Assembly: GCA_020026075.1 (NCBI GenBank)
Contig: JAHHQZ010000001.1
Location: 1-64,000, forward strand
Direction of reading: 5' to 3'
Source: Actinobacillus sp.
GTDB taxonomy: Bacteria; Pseudomonadota; Gammaproteobacteria; Enterobacterales; Pasteurellaceae
DNA length: 64,000 nucleotides
A model generated the notes under the pieces. The model made no database searches, was not told the DNA's origin, and saw only the letters and a list, made by a program, of their open reading frames with translations. Shown piece after piece: positions 53,060 to 62,356 of this stretch. How positions within the stretch are numbered: position 1 is the first letter of the stretch; every line of letters begins with the position of its first letter. The position numbers were made by a program, and so were the translations under genes.

Positions 53060-53956
53060 ATGTCCAAACTTCCCATTTTTCACGGCAGCTGGACGGCATT
53101 GATCACCCCAATGCGTGCCGATGGTTGCATTGATTATACGAGCCTTACCGATCTCGTTAAATTTCATATTAAAAGCGGCACACACGGCTTAGTGGTTCTC
53201 GGAACCACTGGAGAATCCGCCACCGTCAATGACTGCGAATATGAGCAAATCATTTCCCACGTTCTCACCATCGCCGCAGGCAAAATTCCTGTTGTGGTAG
53301 GAGCTGGCACCAACAACACACAAGCGGCGGTTTCTCGTGTACAAAAACTCAATAAAATGAACATCGCAGGCGTTTTAAGTGTCGTGCCTTACTACAACAA
53401 ACCCACCCAAGAAGGTCTATTCCAGCACTTCACTGCCATCGCTAAAGCCAGCAAGCACCCTGTGATTTTGTATAATGTTCCAGGTCGTACAGGAACAGAT
53501 TTACAGCCTGAAACTGTTGGCCGCCTTGCGAAAAATCCTAACATCGTAGGTATCAAAGAGGCCAGCGGCGACTTAGATCGCATTGGCAAAATCCAAGCCT
53601 TAACCGATGAAAATTTCATCATTTTGTGCGGTGAAGACGCAATCGGTTTAGAAAGTATGCGAATGGGCGCACAAGGCGTGATTTCCGTTACCAACAACCT
53701 CGCCGCTGCCGATATGGCGAAAATGTGCGAACTCGCCCTACAAGGCGACTTCCACGCCGCCAATGAAATCAACGAACGCCTAATGCCACTACACCGTGCT
53801 TTATTCGTGGAAAGCAACCCAATTCCTGCAAAATGGGCAGCCAAACAGCTCGGTTTAATCGCCTCTGACACGCTTCGTTTGCCATTGACCCCGCTAAGTG
53901 ATGCCGCCCAAGCCCCTGTTTTACACGCCTTACAAACTGCAAAATTACTAGGATAG
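53060..53956 (+). CDS. dapA: 4-hydroxy-tetrahydrodipicolinate synthase
   Basis: 298 residues; condenses pyruvate with aspartate semialdehyde, the branch step to lysine and diaminopimelate. GTTGESATV, VVPYYNKPTQEGL, the catalytic Tyr138 (ILYNVPGRTGTD) and Schiff-base Lys166 (VGIKEASGD) are present. Divergent from the riboswitch-nhaC unit and 18 bases before yggS. GGAG seven bases before ATG. Confidence 0.97.
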   Translation: MSKLPIFHGSWTALITPMRADGCIDYTSLTDLVKFHIKSGTHGLVVLGTTGESATVNDCEYEQIISHVLTIAAGKIPVVVGAGTNNTQAAVSRVQKLNKMNIAGVLSVVPYYNKPTQEGLFQHFTAIAKASKHPVILYNVPGRTGTDLQPETVGRLAKNPNIVGIKEASGDLDRIGKIQALTDENFIILCGEDAIGLESMRMGAQGVISVTNNLAAADMAKMCELALQGDFHAANEINERLMPLHRALFVESNPIPAKWAAKQLGLIASDTLRLPLTPLSDAAQAPVLHALQTAKLLG

Positions 53957-53974
53957 GAAATAGCGGAGGCAACA

Positions 53975-54655
53975 ATGAGCATAGCCAGCAACTTAGAAAC
54001 TATTCGCAAGGAAATTCAACAGCTTAGTCAAGGTCGGGAAGTTACCCTGCTTGCAGTGAGCAAAACCAAACCCGTCAGCGCTATCGAAAACGCTATTGCC
54101 GCAGGGCAACGGGCGTTTGGCGAAAATTATGTGCAGGAAGGCGTGGAGAAAATTCACTATTTTTCGGAAAAATATTCCGGCCTACCTTTGCAATGGCATT
54201 TCATTGGCCCATTGCAGTCCAATAAGACGCGCCTTGTGGCAGAAAATTTTCACTGGTGTCAAACGGTTGACCGCTTAAAAATCGCTCAGCGTTTAAACGA
54301 TCAACGCAGCCCGCACGCCCAGCCACTGAATGTTCTCATTCAAGTGAACATCAGTGATGAAGAGAGCAAATCAGGCATAGCACCCACAGAAATAATGCCA
54401 CTTGCACAAGCTATAATGGCAATGCCACAGCTTGCCTTGCGTGGGCTAATGGCCATTCCTGCCCCTGCGAAAACCCAAGCAGCGCAAGAAATTCCACTCG
54501 CCCAAATGCAGAAACTTTTCATCGAACTGCAACAAGCATTTCCACAAGCTGCCATCGACACCCTGTCCATGGGAATGAGCGATGATATGGCAACCGCCAT
54601 CGCCTGTGGTTCCACAATGGTACGCATCGGCACCGCCATTTTCGGTACTCGCTAG
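53975..54655 (+). CDS. yggS: PLP homeostasis protein (YggS/PROSC family)
   Basis: 226 residues, single-domain alanine-racemase-like fold. LLAVSKTKPV (PLP Lys30), GENYVQEGVEKI, WHFIGPLQSNK, GLMAIPAP and LSMGMSDDMATAIACGSTMVRIGTAIFG are the family motifs. It binds PLP and keeps vitamin B6 and amino acid pools balanced. A GGAGG site precedes ATG. A YYGGAAT word (54170-54185) encodes KYSGL. Confidence 0.95.
   Translation: MSIASNLETIRKEIQQLSQGREVTLLAVSKTKPVSAIENAIAAGQRAFGENYVQEGVEKIHYFSEKYSGLPLQWHFIGPLQSNKTRLVAENFHWCQTVDRLKIAQRLNDQRSPHAQPLNVLIQVNISDEESKSGIAPTEIMPLAQAIMAMPQLALRGLMAIPAPAKTQAAQEIPLAQMQKLFIELQQAFPQAAIDTLSMGMSDDMATAIACGSTMVRIGTAIFGTR
54170..54185 (-). repeat. YYGGAAT word inside yggS
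   Basis: AAAATATTCCGGCCTA, minus orientation; coding sequence of normal length around it. Confidence 0.65.
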
Positions 54656-54681
54656 GTTTTACTAATCACCATAAAAAACCA

Positions 54682-54724
54682 ACGCTGGAATATTTCACAA
54701 AATTTTGTCAAAAATTCCAGCGTT
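54682..54724. terminator. YYGGAAT long-form inverted pair between yggS and the MarC gene
   Basis: ACGCTGGAATATTTCAC, AAAATTTTG centre, AAAAATTCCAGCGT; perfect arms between convergent genes. Confidence 0.8.
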
Positions 54725-54743
54725 GGCTGTATTGAGAAAATAC

Positions 54744-55361
54744 CTATAAGGCGAATGCCATTTTTATGCCGTCGATGGTCATTCCTGCACCGATAATAGC
54801 AAGAATTAACCCCATTAGTTTACCTACCACAGCAATTAAATTTTGTCCGCAAATCTGCACAATCTCTTTTGCCAGAGAGAATGCGACATAATTGAGAAAA
54901 ATAATCAACGCCAGCATTCCTACGATAACAGCAATGTGAATAAGTGAGGCGTTAGTGGCGTAGTTCATTGCAGTTACGATCATTCCAGGACCAGCGAGAA
55001 TGGGTACCGCAAGCGGTGAAATAGCGACGTTGTCATTTTCCGTTACGGCAGCACCTGTCTTTTTCGTTGCAGCTTGTTCGGACATTAGCATTTTAAACCC
55101 AATGTAAAATACTAAAATTCCGCCTGTAATTTTAAATGCGGGAATAGTGAGATCAAATAATTCAAAAATATATTTACCCAAAATGGTAAACACGAATACC
55201 ACCCAAAAAGCGACAAACGTTGCGAGCCGTGCAGTTTGCTTGCGAGTTGTGTCGTCTTGATCTTGCGTAATTCCTAGGAACACGGGTGTATTGGCCAGTG
55301 GATTTAGCATCGCAAAAAATGCCATAAACACCGTTAAAGCGTAGGATGTCAATTCACTCAT
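54744..55361 (-). CDS. MarC-family (UPF0056) membrane protein
   Basis: 205 residues, six membrane helices. AFFAMLNPLANTPVFLGIT, FKITGGILVFYIGFKML and PLAVPILAGPGMIVTAM define the MarC/YhgN/YchE group. Despite the name, no antibiotic-resistance role is proven, and the function is unknown. Single gene between YYGGAAT pairs. Confidence 0.9.
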   Translation of the reverse strand: MSELTSYALTVFMAFFAMLNPLANTPVFLGITQDQDDTTRKQTARLATFVAFWVVFVFTILGKYIFELFDLTIPAFKITGGILVFYIGFKMLMSEQAATKKTGAAVTENDNVAISPLAVPILAGPGMIVTAMNYATNASLIHIAVIVGMLALIIFLNYVAFSLAKEIVQICGQNLIAVVGKLMGLILAIIGAGMTIDGIKMAFAL

Positions 55362-55422
55362 AAAATCTCCTTTTTTGAGTTAAAAACGATAGGTCAAAAT
55401 TATAACCAATTTACAAAAATAA

Positions 55423-55452
55423 AGGCCGGAATTTTGCGAAAAATTCCGGCCT
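55423..55452. terminator. YYGGAAT short-form inverted pair between typA and the MarC gene
   Basis: AGGCCGGAATTTTGCG and AAAAATTCCGGCCT, perfect arms, 30 bases after the typA stop. Confidence 0.8.
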
Positions 55453-55479
55453 TCGGTTTAGCGATTATGCCTCAATAAC

Positions 55480-57321
55480 TTAACCGTTATTACTGCCACG
55501 CTGCGCACGGCGGCGATCGAGTTCGGTTAGGTGTTTTTTACGGATACGCACGGATTCAGGCGTAACTTCTACAAGCTCATCGTCATCAATAAATTCAAGG
55601 GCTTGTTCAAGGGTGAAATGCAATGGCGTGGTGAGCGCGATGGCATCGTCTTTCCCTGACGCACGCATATTGGTGAGTTTTTTCCCTTGTAATGCGTTGA
55701 CGGTTAAGTCGTTAGAACGGCTGTGAATACCGATAATTTGTCCTTCGTACACTTCGGTACCGTGATCAATCATCAGTTTGCCACGTTCTTGTAATCCCCA
55801 AAGAGCGTAAGCAAGGGCTTTACCTGTTGCGTTGGAAATCAGCACACCGTTTTTACGTTGACCAATTTCACCTGCTTTTACGTCATCGTAGTGGCTGAAA
55901 CTGGAATAAAGTAAGCCAGTACCTGATGTCATTGTCATAAATTCGTTACGAAAACCGATCAAACCACGACTTGGAATGATGTATTCTAAACGTGTGCGAC
56001 CTTTGCCGTCTGGCACCATATCACGCACTTCACCTTTACGAATACCCAGCGCTTCCATTACCGCACCTTGATGTTGTTCTTCGATGTCGATGGTCACTTG
56101 CTCGAACGGCTCTTGTTTGCGACCGTCAATGTCTTTGAAAATTACTTTCGGACGAGAAACTGCCAATTCGTAGCCTTCACGGCGCATATTTTCAATTAAC
56201 ACAGAAAGGTGCAATTCGCCACGACCAGACACACGGAATGCATCAGGATCTTCGGTTTCTTCCACACGCAACGCCACGTTATGCACGAGTTCTTTTTTCA
56301 AACGTTCTAAAATTTGACGAGAGGTTACAAATTTACCTTCTTTACCGCAGAATGGTGATGTATTTACGCAGAAATACATTGTTACCGTTGGCTCGTCTAC
56401 AGTTAAGGCTGGCAGTGCCTCAACGGCGTTGCTATCACAAATGGTGTCGGAAATGTTTAATTCGCCTAACCCTGTAATAGCAATGATATCGCCTGCAAAG
56501 GCTTCGTCTTCTTCATAACGTTGTAAGCCTAAATGCCCAAGCACTTGCCCAACACGGCCTGTGCGTGTTTTGCCTTCTGCGTCAATAATGGTCACAGGTT
56601 GGTTTGGTTTCACGCTGCCACGCTTAATGCGTCCAATACCGATAACGCCCACATAGTTGTTGTAATCGAGCTGGGAAATTTGCATTTGGAATGGGGCGTT
56701 AAGTTCTACGTCTGGCGGAGAAACTTTTTCTACGATGGCCTCAAATAATGGGGTCATATCGTCCGCCATATCTTCGTGATCTAAACCTGCTACACCGTTT
56801 AATGCAGAGGCATAAATGATAGGGAAATCAAGTTGTTCGTCTGTTGCGCCTAAGTTCACGAAAAGATCAAACACTTGATCCACCACCCAATCAGGACGAG
56901 AACCCGGACGATCTACTTTGTTGATAACAACGATCGGTTTTAAACCGTGTGCGAATGCTTTTTGTGTAACGAAACGGGTTTGTGGCATTGGACCGTCAAA
57001 GGCATCTACTACCAACAACACGCTGTCCACCATTGACAGTACACGTTCTACTTCGCCACCGAAGTCGGCGTGTCCGGGTGTGTCTACGATGTTAATGCGG
57101 TAGCCATTCCAATCAATGGCGGTATTTTTTGCTAAAATAGTAATGCCACGTTCTTTTTCTAAGGCATTGGAGTCCATCACACGTTCATCAACGTCGCCAC
57201 GTGTTTCGCCGAGCGTGCCTGATTGTTGAAGAAGTTTGTCCACCAGCGTGGTTTTGCCGTGGTCAACGTGCGCAATAATGGCAATATTGCGTAATTTTGA
57301 AGTATCAACTGCTTTGGTCAT
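55480..57321 (-). CDS. typA: GTP-binding translational GTPase TypA/BipA
   Basis: 613 residues. EF-G-like G domain with AHVDHGKTTL (17-26), RGITILAKNTA, DTPGHADFGGEV, NKVDRPGSRPDW, then domains II, III, V and the BipA C-terminal domain (NATGKALAYALWGLQERGKLMIDHG). Associates with ribosomes at low temperature and stress and aids 50S assembly. I start at 57321 (MTKAVDTSKLRNIAI); the longer frame start has no family match. Confidence 0.96.
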   Translation of the reverse strand: MTKAVDTSKLRNIAIIAHVDHGKTTLVDKLLQQSGTLGETRGDVDERVMDSNALEKERGITILAKNTAIDWNGYRINIVDTPGHADFGGEVERVLSMVDSVLLVVDAFDGPMPQTRFVTQKAFAHGLKPIVVINKVDRPGSRPDWVVDQVFDLFVNLGATDEQLDFPIIYASALNGVAGLDHEDMADDMTPLFEAIVEKVSPPDVELNAPFQMQISQLDYNNYVGVIGIGRIKRGSVKPNQPVTIIDAEGKTRTGRVGQVLGHLGLQRYEEDEAFAGDIIAITGLGELNISDTICDSNAVEALPALTVDEPTVTMYFCVNTSPFCGKEGKFVTSRQILERLKKELVHNVALRVEETEDPDAFRVSGRGELHLSVLIENMRREGYELAVSRPKVIFKDIDGRKQEPFEQVTIDIEEQHQGAVMEALGIRKGEVRDMVPDGKGRTRLEYIIPSRGLIGFRNEFMTMTSGTGLLYSSFSHYDDVKAGEIGQRKNGVLISNATGKALAYALWGLQERGKLMIDHGTEVYEGQIIGIHSRSNDLTVNALQGKKLTNMRASGKDDAIALTTPLHFTLEQALEFIDDDELVEVTPESVRIRKKHLTELDRRRAQRGSNNG

Positions 57322-57445
57322 AAATAAAACATTTGGTAAGTTTTGAGAAATGAAAAGGAACGGATTATACCAGCTTTTCACTCATTAGCTAGAAAAAACC
57401 AATCATTACTCGCCAGCATCCGCTTTTTTGACAAAATTTTTAAGA

Positions 57446-57459
57446 AAATTCCAGCCTAG
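57446..57459 (-). repeat. YYGGAAT word in the typA-glnA intergenic region
   Basis: AAAATTCCAGCCTA preceded by CAAAATTTTTAAG, single arm, between divergent typA and glnA. Confidence 0.65.
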
Positions 57460-57520
57460 GCAATTTTGTTCAATCGTGCCTGCCAATAAAAAAATTTCAC
57501 GCCATTTCCAATAAAATTTT

Positions 57521-57548
57521 TTGCCATTTTATATAAGATTTTTATAAT
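57521..57548 (+). promoter_or_regulatory. Promoter of glnA
   Basis: TTGCCA, 16-base spacer, TATAAT (57543-57548), 31 bases before the glnA start. No sigma54 GG-N10-GC element seen. Confidence 0.6.
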
Positions 57549-57578
57549 AAATTCTTTCGACCCAGCTAGGAGCTAACT

Positions 57579-58997
57579 ATGTTTAATGATTCCGCCGTGC
57601 AACGAGTGCTTGACTTGATTGCTGAACACGAAATTAAATTCGTCATTTTGAAATTTACTGATATTCAAGGGCGAGAACACGGCGTAAGCCTGCCTGCCCG
57701 CTTAATTGATGAAGATTTATTTGAAGAGGGCAAAATGTTTGACGGCTCGTCTGTGGAAGGCTGGAAGGCCATCAACAAGGCGGATATGCTGTTATTGCCT
57801 ATCGCCGACACGGCGGTCGTTGACCCATTCTGCCAAGTGCCGACCCTTTCCATTCGTTGTGATATTTTTGAGCCACACACAATGCAACGCTATGAGCGCT
57901 GCCCTCGTGCCATTGCGGCGAAAGCAGAACAATACTTGCGTAGCACAGGCATAGCAGATGAAGCCTATTTCGGCCCTGAGCCTGAATTTTTCTTATTTGA
58001 TGACGTGCGTTTTGGCATGCATCATCACCGTTCAGGCTTTGTGATTGACGATGTGGAAGGTGCGTGGAATAGCGATGCACACTACGATGAGGGCAACCGT
58101 GCCTATCGCCCCAATTACAAAGGCGGTTACTGCGCCGTTGCACCAAAAGATCACAGCCAAGATTTACGCAGTGAAATGTGCTTAACCCTTGAAGAAATGG
58201 GATTAGAAATCGAGGCCCATCACCACGAAGTGGCCACCGCTGGGCAAAATGAAATTGCCACTCGCTTTGCCAATTTATTGCGTAAAGCGGACGAAACGCA
58301 AATTTACAAATTTGTGGTAAAAAATACAGCGTTGCTCTTTGGCAAAACGGCCTGCTTTATGCCGAAACCGCTCACAGGCGACAATGGCTCTGGAATGCAC
58401 TGCAATATGTCTTTAAGCAAAGACGGCAAAAACCTCTTTCAAGGGGAAGGCTATGCAGGCTTATCCGAAACCGCACTGTATTTCATCGGCGGTATCATTC
58501 ACCACGCACGTGCGTTAAATGCTTTCACCAACCCAAGCACCAACTCTTACAAACGCTTAGTGCCAGGATTTGAAGCCCCTGTGCTGTTGGCTTACTCCGC
58601 CAGCAACCGTTCAGCGTCTATTCGTATCCCTGCGGTTACCAATCCGAAAGCCATTCGTGTGGAGGCCCGTTTCCCTGACCCACTCGCCAACCCTTATTTA
58701 GCTTTCGCTGCGTTGCTAATGGCGGGCATTGACGGCATTCTCAACAAACGCCATCCAGGTGAGCCGATGGATAAAAACTTGTACGATTTACCGCCAGAAG
58801 AACTGCAAAATATTCCAACGGTTGCAGAAACCTTAGACGATGCTCTTAATGCACTGCATGCTGATCACGAATTTTTGCTACAAGGCAATGTATTTACGGC
58901 GGATTTCATTCAAGCGTTTATTGACATCAAACGCAAAGAAGTGACACGTTTGAATATGGCACCGCACCCTGTAGAATTTGAAATGTACTACGACTAG
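57579..58997 (+). CDS. glnA: Glutamine synthetase, type I
   Basis: 472 residues; glutamate + ammonia + ATP to glutamine. MFDGSSVEGWKAINKADM, GPEPEFFLFDD, EAHHHEVATAGQNEI, KPLTGDNGSGMH and NPSTNSYKRLVPGFEAP are the active-site motifs, and the adenylylation site NLYDLPPEE (Tyr near 397) is kept. AGGAG precedes ATG. Confidence 0.97.
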   Translation: MFNDSAVQRVLDLIAEHEIKFVILKFTDIQGREHGVSLPARLIDEDLFEEGKMFDGSSVEGWKAINKADMLLLPIADTAVVDPFCQVPTLSIRCDIFEPHTMQRYERCPRAIAAKAEQYLRSTGIADEAYFGPEPEFFLFDDVRFGMHHHRSGFVIDDVEGAWNSDAHYDEGNRAYRPNYKGGYCAVAPKDHSQDLRSEMCLTLEEMGLEIEAHHHEVATAGQNEIATRFANLLRKADETQIYKFVVKNTALLFGKTACFMPKPLTGDNGSGMHCNMSLSKDGKNLFQGEGYAGLSETALYFIGGIIHHARALNAFTNPSTNSYKRLVPGFEAPVLLAYSASNRSASIRIPAVTNPKAIRVEARFPDPLANPYLAFAALLMAGIDGILNKRHPGEPMDKNLYDLPPEELQNIPTVAETLDDALNALHADHEFLLQGNVFTADFIQAFIDIKRKEVTRLNMAPHPVEFEMYYD

Positions 58998-59025
58998 CTT
59001 TCACGGTTATTCTTAATAAAAACGC

Positions 59026-59056
59026 AGGCCAGAATTTTGAAAAATATTCCGACCTG
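59026..59056. terminator. YYGGAAT short-form inverted pair between glnA and asnA
   Basis: AGGCCAGAATTTTGA (one mismatch) and AAAATATTCCGACCTG between convergent genes. Confidence 0.7.
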
Positions 59057-59116
59057 CGTTTTTTAATGCCTAAACAAACGCCCTTAAAAGCAAAGTTCAA
59101 GGACGTTTAAAGGGGG

Positions 59117-60109
59117 TTATAAAATATGTTCAAACTGTTCCATTACCGCTTGCGGCCATACGCTGGACTGCACTTCGCCGATATGTTTTTTCTGTAAAAG
59201 CAACATCACCAAGCGAGATTGCCCAATGCCACCTCCGATACTTAATGGCAATTTGCCTGCGATTAAATCTTGGTGCCACACATATTGTAAGCGTTCTTCA
59301 TCACCAGTAATGGCAAGCTGGCGGCGTAGTGCGGTTTCGTCCACACGAATCCCCATTGATGACAGCTCAAAAGCACGGTCAAGTACTGGGTTCCACACCA
59401 AAATATCGCCGTTTAAACCTTTGTATTCGCCTTCGGAAACTGTTGTCCAGTCGTCATAGTCTGGTGCACGTCCATCGTGCGGTTTACCGTCTGATAATTC
59501 ACCGCCAATGCCGATTAAAAAGACCGCACCGTATTCTTTACAAATGGCGTTTTCACGTTCTTTGTCTGTCATTCCTGGATAGCGTTGCACGAGATCTTCA
59601 CTATGCACGAAAGTAATGCTTTCAGGCAAGAACGGTTTTAGGGCAAATTTTTCTGCAACCGCTTGCTCTGTTTCACGAATAGCTGCATAAATGCTTTGCA
59701 CGGTTGCTTTCAAATACGCTAAGTTGCGTTGCCCTGCTGGAATCACTTTTTCCCAGTCCCATTGATCCACAAAAATACTGTGAGTTTGGTCAAGGCTGTC
59801 TTCATCTGGACGAAGGGCTTTCATATGCACAAACAAGCCTTCGCCTTCGTTAAAGCTAAAACGTGCGAGGGTGTGGCGTTTCCATTTTGCAAGAGAATGC
59901 ACCACTTCAAATTGTGCATCAGGAATTTGTTTAACGTTAACTTGTACGGCTTTCTCTGTGCCTGAAAGATTATCTTGAATCCCATTCCCCACTTGACTTA
60001 AAATTGGACCTTGAACTTCAACGATGCCAAGATGCTCCATTAATTTTTCGGTAAATGTGTTTTTAGCAAAGCTAATTTCTTGTTGTTGTAAAATAAATGA
60101 CTTTTTCAT
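59117..60109 (-). CDS. asnA: Aspartate--ammonia ligase (asparagine synthetase A)
   Basis: 330 residues, class II tRNA-synthetase-like fold. EGLFVHMKALRPDEDSLDQTHSIFVDQWDWEKVI, RAPDYDDW and LPLSIGGGIGQSRLVMLLLQKKHIGEVQSSVWP are characteristic. Makes asparagine from aspartate and ammonia. Divergent from its regulator asnC. Confidence 0.97.
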   Translation of the reverse strand: MKKSFILQQQEISFAKNTFTEKLMEHLGIVEVQGPILSQVGNGIQDNLSGTEKAVQVNVKQIPDAQFEVVHSLAKWKRHTLARFSFNEGEGLFVHMKALRPDEDSLDQTHSIFVDQWDWEKVIPAGQRNLAYLKATVQSIYAAIRETEQAVAEKFALKPFLPESITFVHSEDLVQRYPGMTDKERENAICKEYGAVFLIGIGGELSDGKPHDGRAPDYDDWTTVSEGEYKGLNGDILVWNPVLDRAFELSSMGIRVDETALRRQLAITGDEERLQYVWHQDLIAGKLPLSIGGGIGQSRLVMLLLQKKHIGEVQSSVWPQAVMEQFEHIL

Positions 60110-60284
60110 AAATAAACCTTTATTTAAATAAAAACACTGTCAAACTGGTGAAAATTATTTAATAAAACATAATTTATGTCAACGTTTCAACGAATAAAAA
60201 GCGGTAGCATTAGACAAATTTTAAAAACTATTACGTAATAATGAATGTTATTTAATTTTGGCATAAAAATAAGGAGGCTATCAG
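60110..60284. promoter_or_regulatory. asnA-asnC control region
   Basis: 175 bases between divergent genes, AT-rich, with a palindrome ATTACGTAAT at 60231-60240 followed by a looser AT dyad. In E. coli AsnC activates asnA from this interval; the exact site here is not identified. Confidence 0.45.
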
Positions 60285-60740
60285 ATGATTTCTAATCTCG
60301 ATCAACTCGACAAGCAAATTTTAGACATTCTCGTAAAAGACGCCCGTGTACCATACGCCGAAATGGCGAAAAAATTTAACGTAAGTCCCGGCACGATTCA
60401 CGTGCGTGTAGAAAAAATGCGTCAAGCAGGGGTGATTCAAGGCACTAAAATTCGCTTAGACCCACAAAAGCTCGGCTACGATGTTTGCTGTTTCATCGGC
60501 ATCATTTTAAAAAGCGCCAAAGATTACGAAGTGGTGCTAGACAAACTCCGAGCCTTCCCAGAAGTGGTAGAAGCCTATTACACCACTGGCAACTATTCTA
60601 TTTTCATCAAAGTAATGACCCACACCATCGCCGAATTACACCGCGTGTTGGCGACCAAAATTCAATCCATTGATGAAATTCAATCCACTGAAACCCTCAT
60701 TTCTATGCAAAATCCCATTTTGCGTGATATTCAACCATAA
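60285..60740 (+). CDS. asnC: Lrp/AsnC-family regulator AsnC
   Basis: 151 residues: N-terminal winged HTH (LDQLDKQILDILVKDARVPYAEMAKKFNVSPGTIHVRVEKMRQAGVI) and C-terminal RAM ligand domain (CCFIGIILKSAKDYEVVLDKLRAFPEVVEAYYTTGNYSIFIKVM). Regulates asnA in response to asparagine. A GGAGG site precedes the ATG. udp follows 17 bases later. Confidence 0.95.
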   Translation: MISNLDQLDKQILDILVKDARVPYAEMAKKFNVSPGTIHVRVEKMRQAGVIQGTKIRLDPQKLGYDVCCFIGIILKSAKDYEVVLDKLRAFPEVVEAYYTTGNYSIFIKVMTHTIAELHRVLATKIQSIDEIQSTETLISMQNPILRDIQP

Positions 60741-60757
60741 AATATAAGGAGTTCATT

Positions 60758-61516
60758 ATGAGCGAAGTTTTCCATTTAGGTCTTACCAAAGCAATGTTAG
60801 AAGGGGCAAAAGTTGCCATCGTTCCAGGTGCACCAGAACGTGTTGAACGCATTGCTCGCTTACTTGACCGTCCAAAACACCTTTGCAGCACCCGTGAGTA
60901 CACTTCTTGGCTTGGCTACATCGAAGACACCGCCGTTGTGGTTTGCTCCACTGGGATCGGTGGCCCATCTGTTTCTATCGCTGTTGAAGAATTAGCTCAA
61001 CTTGGCGTGCGCACATTCTTACGTGTTGGTACAACTGGTGCGATCCAGCCACACATCAATGTAGGCGACTTATTAGTTACCACAGGTGCTGTACGTTTAG
61101 ACGGTGCAAGCCAACACTTTGCTCCACTTTGCTACCCAGCAGTAGCAGACTTTGACTGCACTGCCGCCCTTTACAAAGTGGCGAAAGAACAATCCGATTG
61201 TAATGCACACATCGGTATCACTGCGTCTTCTGACACGTTCTATCCAGGCCAAGAACGTTACGACACTTATACTGGTCGTGTGTACAAAGACTATCAAGGC
61301 AACTTGAAAATGTGGCAAGAACTAAACGTAATGAACTTTGAAATGGAAAGTGCCACACTCTTTACAATGTGTAGCGCAATGGGCTTGCGTGCAGGTATGC
61401 TTTCAGGTGTTATCGTAAACCGCACCCAACAAGAAATTCCAAATGAAGAAACCATCAAAGGCACCGAACAACGTGCTGTTGAGGCAATGGTAAAAGCCGT
61501 CGCACTGCTCATCTAG
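60758..61516 (+). CDS. udp: Uridine phosphorylase
   Basis: 252 residues; phosphorolysis of uridine to uracil. FHLGLTKAMLEGAKVAIVPGAPERVERIARLLD, CSTGIGGPSVSIAVEELAQLG, RVGTTGAIQP and NFEMESATLFTM are the hallmarks of the hexameric family. It lies close behind asnC, which may be a small operon. Confidence 0.96.
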   Translation: MSEVFHLGLTKAMLEGAKVAIVPGAPERVERIARLLDRPKHLCSTREYTSWLGYIEDTAVVVCSTGIGGPSVSIAVEELAQLGVRTFLRVGTTGAIQPHINVGDLLVTTGAVRLDGASQHFAPLCYPAVADFDCTAALYKVAKEQSDCNAHIGITASSDTFYPGQERYDTYTGRVYKDYQGNLKMWQELNVMNFEMESATLFTMCSAMGLRAGMLSGVIVNRTQQEIPNEETIKGTEQRAVEAMVKAVALLI

Positions 61517-61533
61517 TTTCTTTATTCCCATAT

Positions 61534-61564
61534 AAAAAACCTTAGCCATCGCTAAGGTTTTTTT
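61534..61564 (+). terminator. Intrinsic terminator after udp
   Basis: AAAACCTTAGC-CATC-GCTAAGGTTTTTTT. Confidence 0.85.
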
Positions 61565-61612
61565 ATTTACAAATCCCCCCCACGATCCCAATAGCGATGA
61601 TTAATTTACCCA

Positions 61613-61654
61613 AGGCCGGAATATTTCACAAAATTTTGATGAAAATTCCGGCCT
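61613..61654. repeat. YYGGAAT long-form inverted pair between udp and the pabC-like gene
   Basis: AGGCCGGAATATTTCAC, AAAATTTTG centre, AAAATTCCGGCCT; perfect arms between convergent genes. Confidence 0.8.
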
Positions 61655-61774
61655 GCCTAAAATAAGCTTTCCTAAAGTGCAATATATTTATTTTGTGAAC
61701 GTGATCGCAAAACTATTTTTTAGCTGCAAAACCATTTGAGGGGAAGTATTAAAAATGGGGGGATGAAAATAGTA

Positions 61775-62356
61775 TTACGGTAAAGGATTTAACGCATTGA
61801 TGACGAAAATTTTTTCAAAATCGGTGAGATTTTGTGGGGCAATGTCGGCGGTTGTGAGTTTTCCTTTGACGAGTAGGCTGGCACGTTGAGTGCCTGCGAG
61901 CAAGGGGATGCGTGGGGTGAAGTAACGGTTGCCTTGTTGGAACACGAGGTTTCCAATGCTGCAATCGGTGATTAAGCCATTTTTGACGATTAGAATTTCA
62001 TCGGCAATACCACGCTTGGCGAATAAGGCGTTGAGTGCTTGGCGGTTTGTCCATTTGTAGCGGTAATCTAAATGATCACCGTTGACACATACAAATCGTT
62101 TAAATTGGCGGCGTTGATAAGGAAATATTTGCCATTGGTAAGCGGTTGCACTGTAAGCAAATTTCAGACGAAATAAACCTTGCATTGGAAGGCGTTGTTT
62201 TGCAAAAAAACTGGCTAAATCAATCAGTTCAGCTTTCGCAAAGCAAGCTTTTGCCGTCTGCTCATAGCGATATTGGTGCTGGGAAAGATTGGCAATGATG
62301 CCATTTTCTAAGCATAGCGTTTCAAATAAAGGGAATTGGTCGAGCGTATTTGGCAT
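61775..62356 (-). CDS. Class IV aminotransferase-like, probable aminodeoxychorismate lyase
   Basis: 193 residues, shorter than E. coli PabC (269). PLP-binding features of fold type IV are visible: DYRYKWTNRQALNALFAKRG (Lys in RYKWT) and DEILIVKNGLITDCSIGNLVF, then LLAGTQRASLL. Its ATG overlaps the pabB stop (TAATG), so the two are coupled and it likely completes p-aminobenzoate formation (lyase step). The name pabC is probable, not proven. Confidence 0.75.
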   Translation of the reverse strand: MPNTLDQFPLFETLCLENGIIANLSQHQYRYEQTAKACFAKAELIDLASFFAKQRLPMQGLFRLKFAYSATAYQWQIFPYQRRQFKRFVCVNGDHLDYRYKWTNRQALNALFAKRGIADEILIVKNGLITDCSIGNLVFQQGNRYFTPRIPLLAGTQRASLLVKGKLTTADIAPQNLTDFEKIFVINALNPLP

